From Ruminococcus sp. (lineage in GTDB: Bacteria; Bacillota; Clostridia; Oscillospirales; Ruminococcaceae), in assembly GCF_019417665.1 (NCBI RefSeq), contig NZ_DXUU01000078.1:1-7945 (forward strand): DNA of 7,945 nt, written 5' to 3'. This document shows, piece after piece, positions 6,411 to 7,945 of this stretch. Position numbers and translations under genes: made by a program. Under the pieces are notes generated by a model. It made no database searches and was not told where the DNA came from. It saw only the letters and a list, made by a program, of their open reading frames with translations. Position 1 is the first letter of the stretch. Every line of letters starts with the position of its first letter.

Positions 6411-7817
6411 ATGCCGTATATTCCATACACAGAGGAGGAAAAACAGCTTGCGAACAGCGTGGACTTGACGGAGTTTCTCCGCATGAGAGGCGAAAAATTA
6501 GAAAAAGCCGGACGAGAATACAAGTTGATCTATCATGACAGCAGCGGGAAACACGACAGCATTACAATTCATGGCGCAGCTTGGTTTGATCACAAGAATC
6601 AGGTTGGCGGCGGTGCGGTCAAATTCATGCGGTATTTCTATGGCATGGATTTTCAGACTGCCATGAACGAGTTGCTGGGAAGAAGCGTTGCCCCGATTGC
6701 CCACAGTCCGCCGAAAGCGGCTGTGCAGGAAGAAAAAATAAAGGGATTCCGCTTGCCGGAAGCGAATTTGGATATGCACAGAGTTTATGCCTACCTCATA
6801 AAGCAGCGCTTTATTTCGCCGGAAATTATCACATATTTTGCAAAGAGGCAGCTGATTTTTGAGGATGCAGAGCATCATAACGCAGTGTTTGTGGGCATGG
6901 ATGAAAACGGCATCCCCCGTCAGGCACACAAGCGTTCCACCAATTCTTTCGGGAAACCGTTCCGCATCACCTGCGAGGGTTCGGATACCAAATACAGCTT
7001 TGCGCATTTCGGAAATTCTGAGAAATTATTTGTGTTTGAAGCTCCGATCGATCTTTTATCGTATCTCACGATGAATCCTGAGAACTGGCAGGAGCAATCA
7101 TATATCACCATGAACGGCGTATATGAAAATGCTGTGCTAACTGCACTTGAAAATCATAAAAATCTTACGGAAATTGTGCTTTGCACAGATAACGATGCAG
7201 GAGGAATTGATGCTGCTGAACGTCTCACGGATATTTTGAGTGAAAATGGATATGAAACCATCTCAAGAATTTTGCCGCAGAATAAGGATTTTAATGAGGA
7301 TTTAAAGGAATTTCACGGCGTGGAGTTCCTATCTGCTGTTCCTCATTTCCGTAAAGAAAAATACCATGAAATTGCGTCAGATTTGCAATATTTCAAATGC
7401 AATCCTGACAGAATGCTCGACCGGATTTCCAAAACATTTCAAAATAGACAATACCGATATCTTGCTGAATATGCATTAGCCGCATCAGCATTTTTTATCG
7501 GCAGAAAAAACGAAAATGCAATGTTTGAGAAGTTAAAATCCAAGCTATCGGATGAATACGGAGCGTATGCAGACAAGGGAAAACTGTGTGCCAAACAGGA
7601 CAACTTAAAATACGCTTATCAGTCGGTCATGCGTGATTTGCGGTATACGCAGTCACGTACAAAGGAACAGGTGATTCAGACTGCAAAGCTGTTGTATCAG
7701 CTTGCAGACTGTGCTGTGAAATGTGAAGTGGAACAGGAATTGTCTGCACCGCAGCCCATGCAAGAGGAAACGCAGACCAAAGAACCATCGGAGGTGCTGC
7801 ACATGGAATATGGATAA
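6411..7817 (+). CDS. TOPRIM/DUF3991 primase-like protein of a conjugative element
   Basis: A 468-residue cytoplasmic protein. The ATG at 6411 follows AAGGAAAGG (6394-6402), which itself overlaps the previous stop. Residues 1-90 resemble the CHC2-primase N-terminal fold without its zinc-binding Cys/His: VDLTEFLRMRG, then a strand region with IHGAAWFDH and VGGGAVKFMRYFYG, like the GG-G-AI-F helix of DnaG. Residues about 110-200 fit DUF3991. A TOPRIM domain follows: VFEAPIDLLSYL with Glu210, CTDNDAGG with Asp260 and Asp262, then NKDFNEDLKE, like the KDWND motif of this family. These acidic residues bind metal in primases and topoisomerases. The C-terminal 150 residues are helical and charged, ending in a low-complexity QEETQTKEPSE tail. 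The likely role is priming or processing DNA during conjugative transfer; enzymatic activity is inferred. Ordinary full-length appearance, no damage. Confidence 0.85.
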   Translation: MPYIPYTEEEKQLANSVDLTEFLRMRGEKLEKAGREYKLIYHDSSGKHDSITIHGAAWFDHKNQVGGGAVKFMRYFYGMDFQTAMNELLGRSVAPIAHSPPKAAVQEEKIKGFRLPEANLDMHRVYAYLIKQRFISPEIITYFAKRQLIFEDAEHHNAVFVGMDENGIPRQAHKRSTNSFGKPFRITCEGSDTKYSFAHFGNSEKLFVFEAPIDLLSYLTMNPENWQEQSYITMNGVYENAVLTALENHKNLTEIVLCTDNDAGGIDAAERLTDILSENGYETISRILPQNKDFNEDLKEFHGVEFLSAVPHFRKEKYHEIASDLQYFKCNPDRMLDRISKTFQNRQYRYLAEYALAASAFFIGRKNENAMFEKLKSKLSDEYGAYADKGKLCAKQDNLKYAYQSVMRDLRYTQSRTKEQVIQTAKLLYQLADCAVKCEVEQELSAPQPMQEETQTKEPSEVLHMEYG

Positions 7818-7833
7818 CACGGAGGTGTTCTAA

Positions 7834-7945
7834 GTGGCACAAAGTCAACTGATCGGCATTATCATGATGTCGGTCATTTTTGTTTTATTGCTAAGAGCCT
7901 GTTTAGTATCTTTTAAGAATAATGCGGATAAAAGCGAGGGAAACC
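7834..7945 (+). CDS. small membrane protein, N-terminal part, interrupted by a second element end and cut by the window
   Basis: A GTG at 7834 lies six bases after GGAGGTG (7821-7827) and 16 bases after the previous stop, so it belongs to the same operon. The product starts MAQSQLIGI followed by a hydrophobic helix (IIMMSVIFVLLL). At 7895 the GAGCCTGTTTAG repeat begins, and the frame continues into it as RACLVSFKNNADK to the window edge. The native protein therefore probably diverges after about 20 residues. I do not recognise the family; a single N-terminal helix suits a small conjugation-operon membrane protein. Whether the gene is really broken depends on sequence to the right. Confidence 0.6.
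   Translation, partial: MAQSQLIGIIMMSVIFVLLLRACLVSFKNNADKSEGN
7895..7945 (+). mobile_element. left end of a second element of the same family, cut by the window
   Basis: GAGCCTGTTTAGTATCTTTT (7895-7914) matches the left terminal repeat at 4101-4120 at 19 of 20 bases. It is again directly preceded by TAA (7892-7894). Further in, both copies contain TGCGGAT, here at 7923-7929 and there at 4125-4131, but the spacing differs by four bases and the following bases diverge, so it is a related rather than identical element. It could be another miniature element or the full insertion sequence with its transposase; the window ends 51 bases in. Confidence 0.72.

Noticed and set aside
226..7848. Minus-strand open frames throughout the window
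   Set aside because: All are antisense to well-supported + strand genes and show no recognisable domains or ribosome sites.
1..7945. CRISPR array, tRNA or rRNA genes
   Set aside because: No regularly spaced direct repeats, cloverleaf or rRNA-like sequence was seen on either strand; the repeated protein segments are diverged Cna-B domains.

Overview
The window looks like part of the conjugation region of an integrative and conjugative element from a gut-type Clostridia/Oscillospiraceae (Ruminococcus-like) Firmicute. Reasons: all genes lie on the + strand, are tightly packed and have strong GGAGG-type ribosome sites. The gene set also fits: an adenine methylase, a giant Cna-B (SpaA-like) surface protein, a class B sortase, a small VirB2-like membrane protein and a TOPRIM/DUF3991 primase-like protein. 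The organism is inferred from family content only.

Layout. 1-347: C-terminal end of a DNA adenine methylase (cut by the window edge). 369-611: small cysteine-rich protein of unknown function. 612-724: intergenic leader with a terminator-like hairpin (686-708) ending two bases before the next ribosome site. 725-5285: a very large secreted surface-protein gene encoding a signal peptide, an NlpC/P60 cysteine peptidase domain, about eleven Cna-B-like repeats and a TPNTG sorting signal. 5272-6048: class B sortase. 6045-6395: small exported two-helix membrane protein. 6411-7817: TOPRIM/DUF3991 protein. 7834-7945: start of a small membrane protein.

The main discovery is a 160-bp miniature inverted-repeat element (4101-4260) inserted in the ninth Cna-B repeat of the surface protein. 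It has about 21-bp terminal inverted repeats beginning GAGCCTGTTCAG and is flanked by a TAA duplication. Removing the element plus one TAA rejoins the two halves exactly in frame as a 1465-residue protein. As it stands, the gene makes a 1175-residue secreted product with a 50-residue tail encoded by the element and no wall anchor. The C-terminal anchor half is left without a signal peptide or a convincing start. An A7 run sits just before the stop inside the element, and loss of a single A would make the whole insertion in-frame. A second copy of the same terminal repeat begins at 7895, again after TAA, inside the last gene, and runs off the window.

Working model: the NlpC/P60-Cna-B protein is anchored or polymerised on the donor surface by the adjacent sortase, supporting wall remodelling or cell contact during conjugation. 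The small membrane protein belongs to the mating channel and the TOPRIM protein acts on transferred DNA. The miniature element has uncoupled the peptidase and adhesin part from its anchor.
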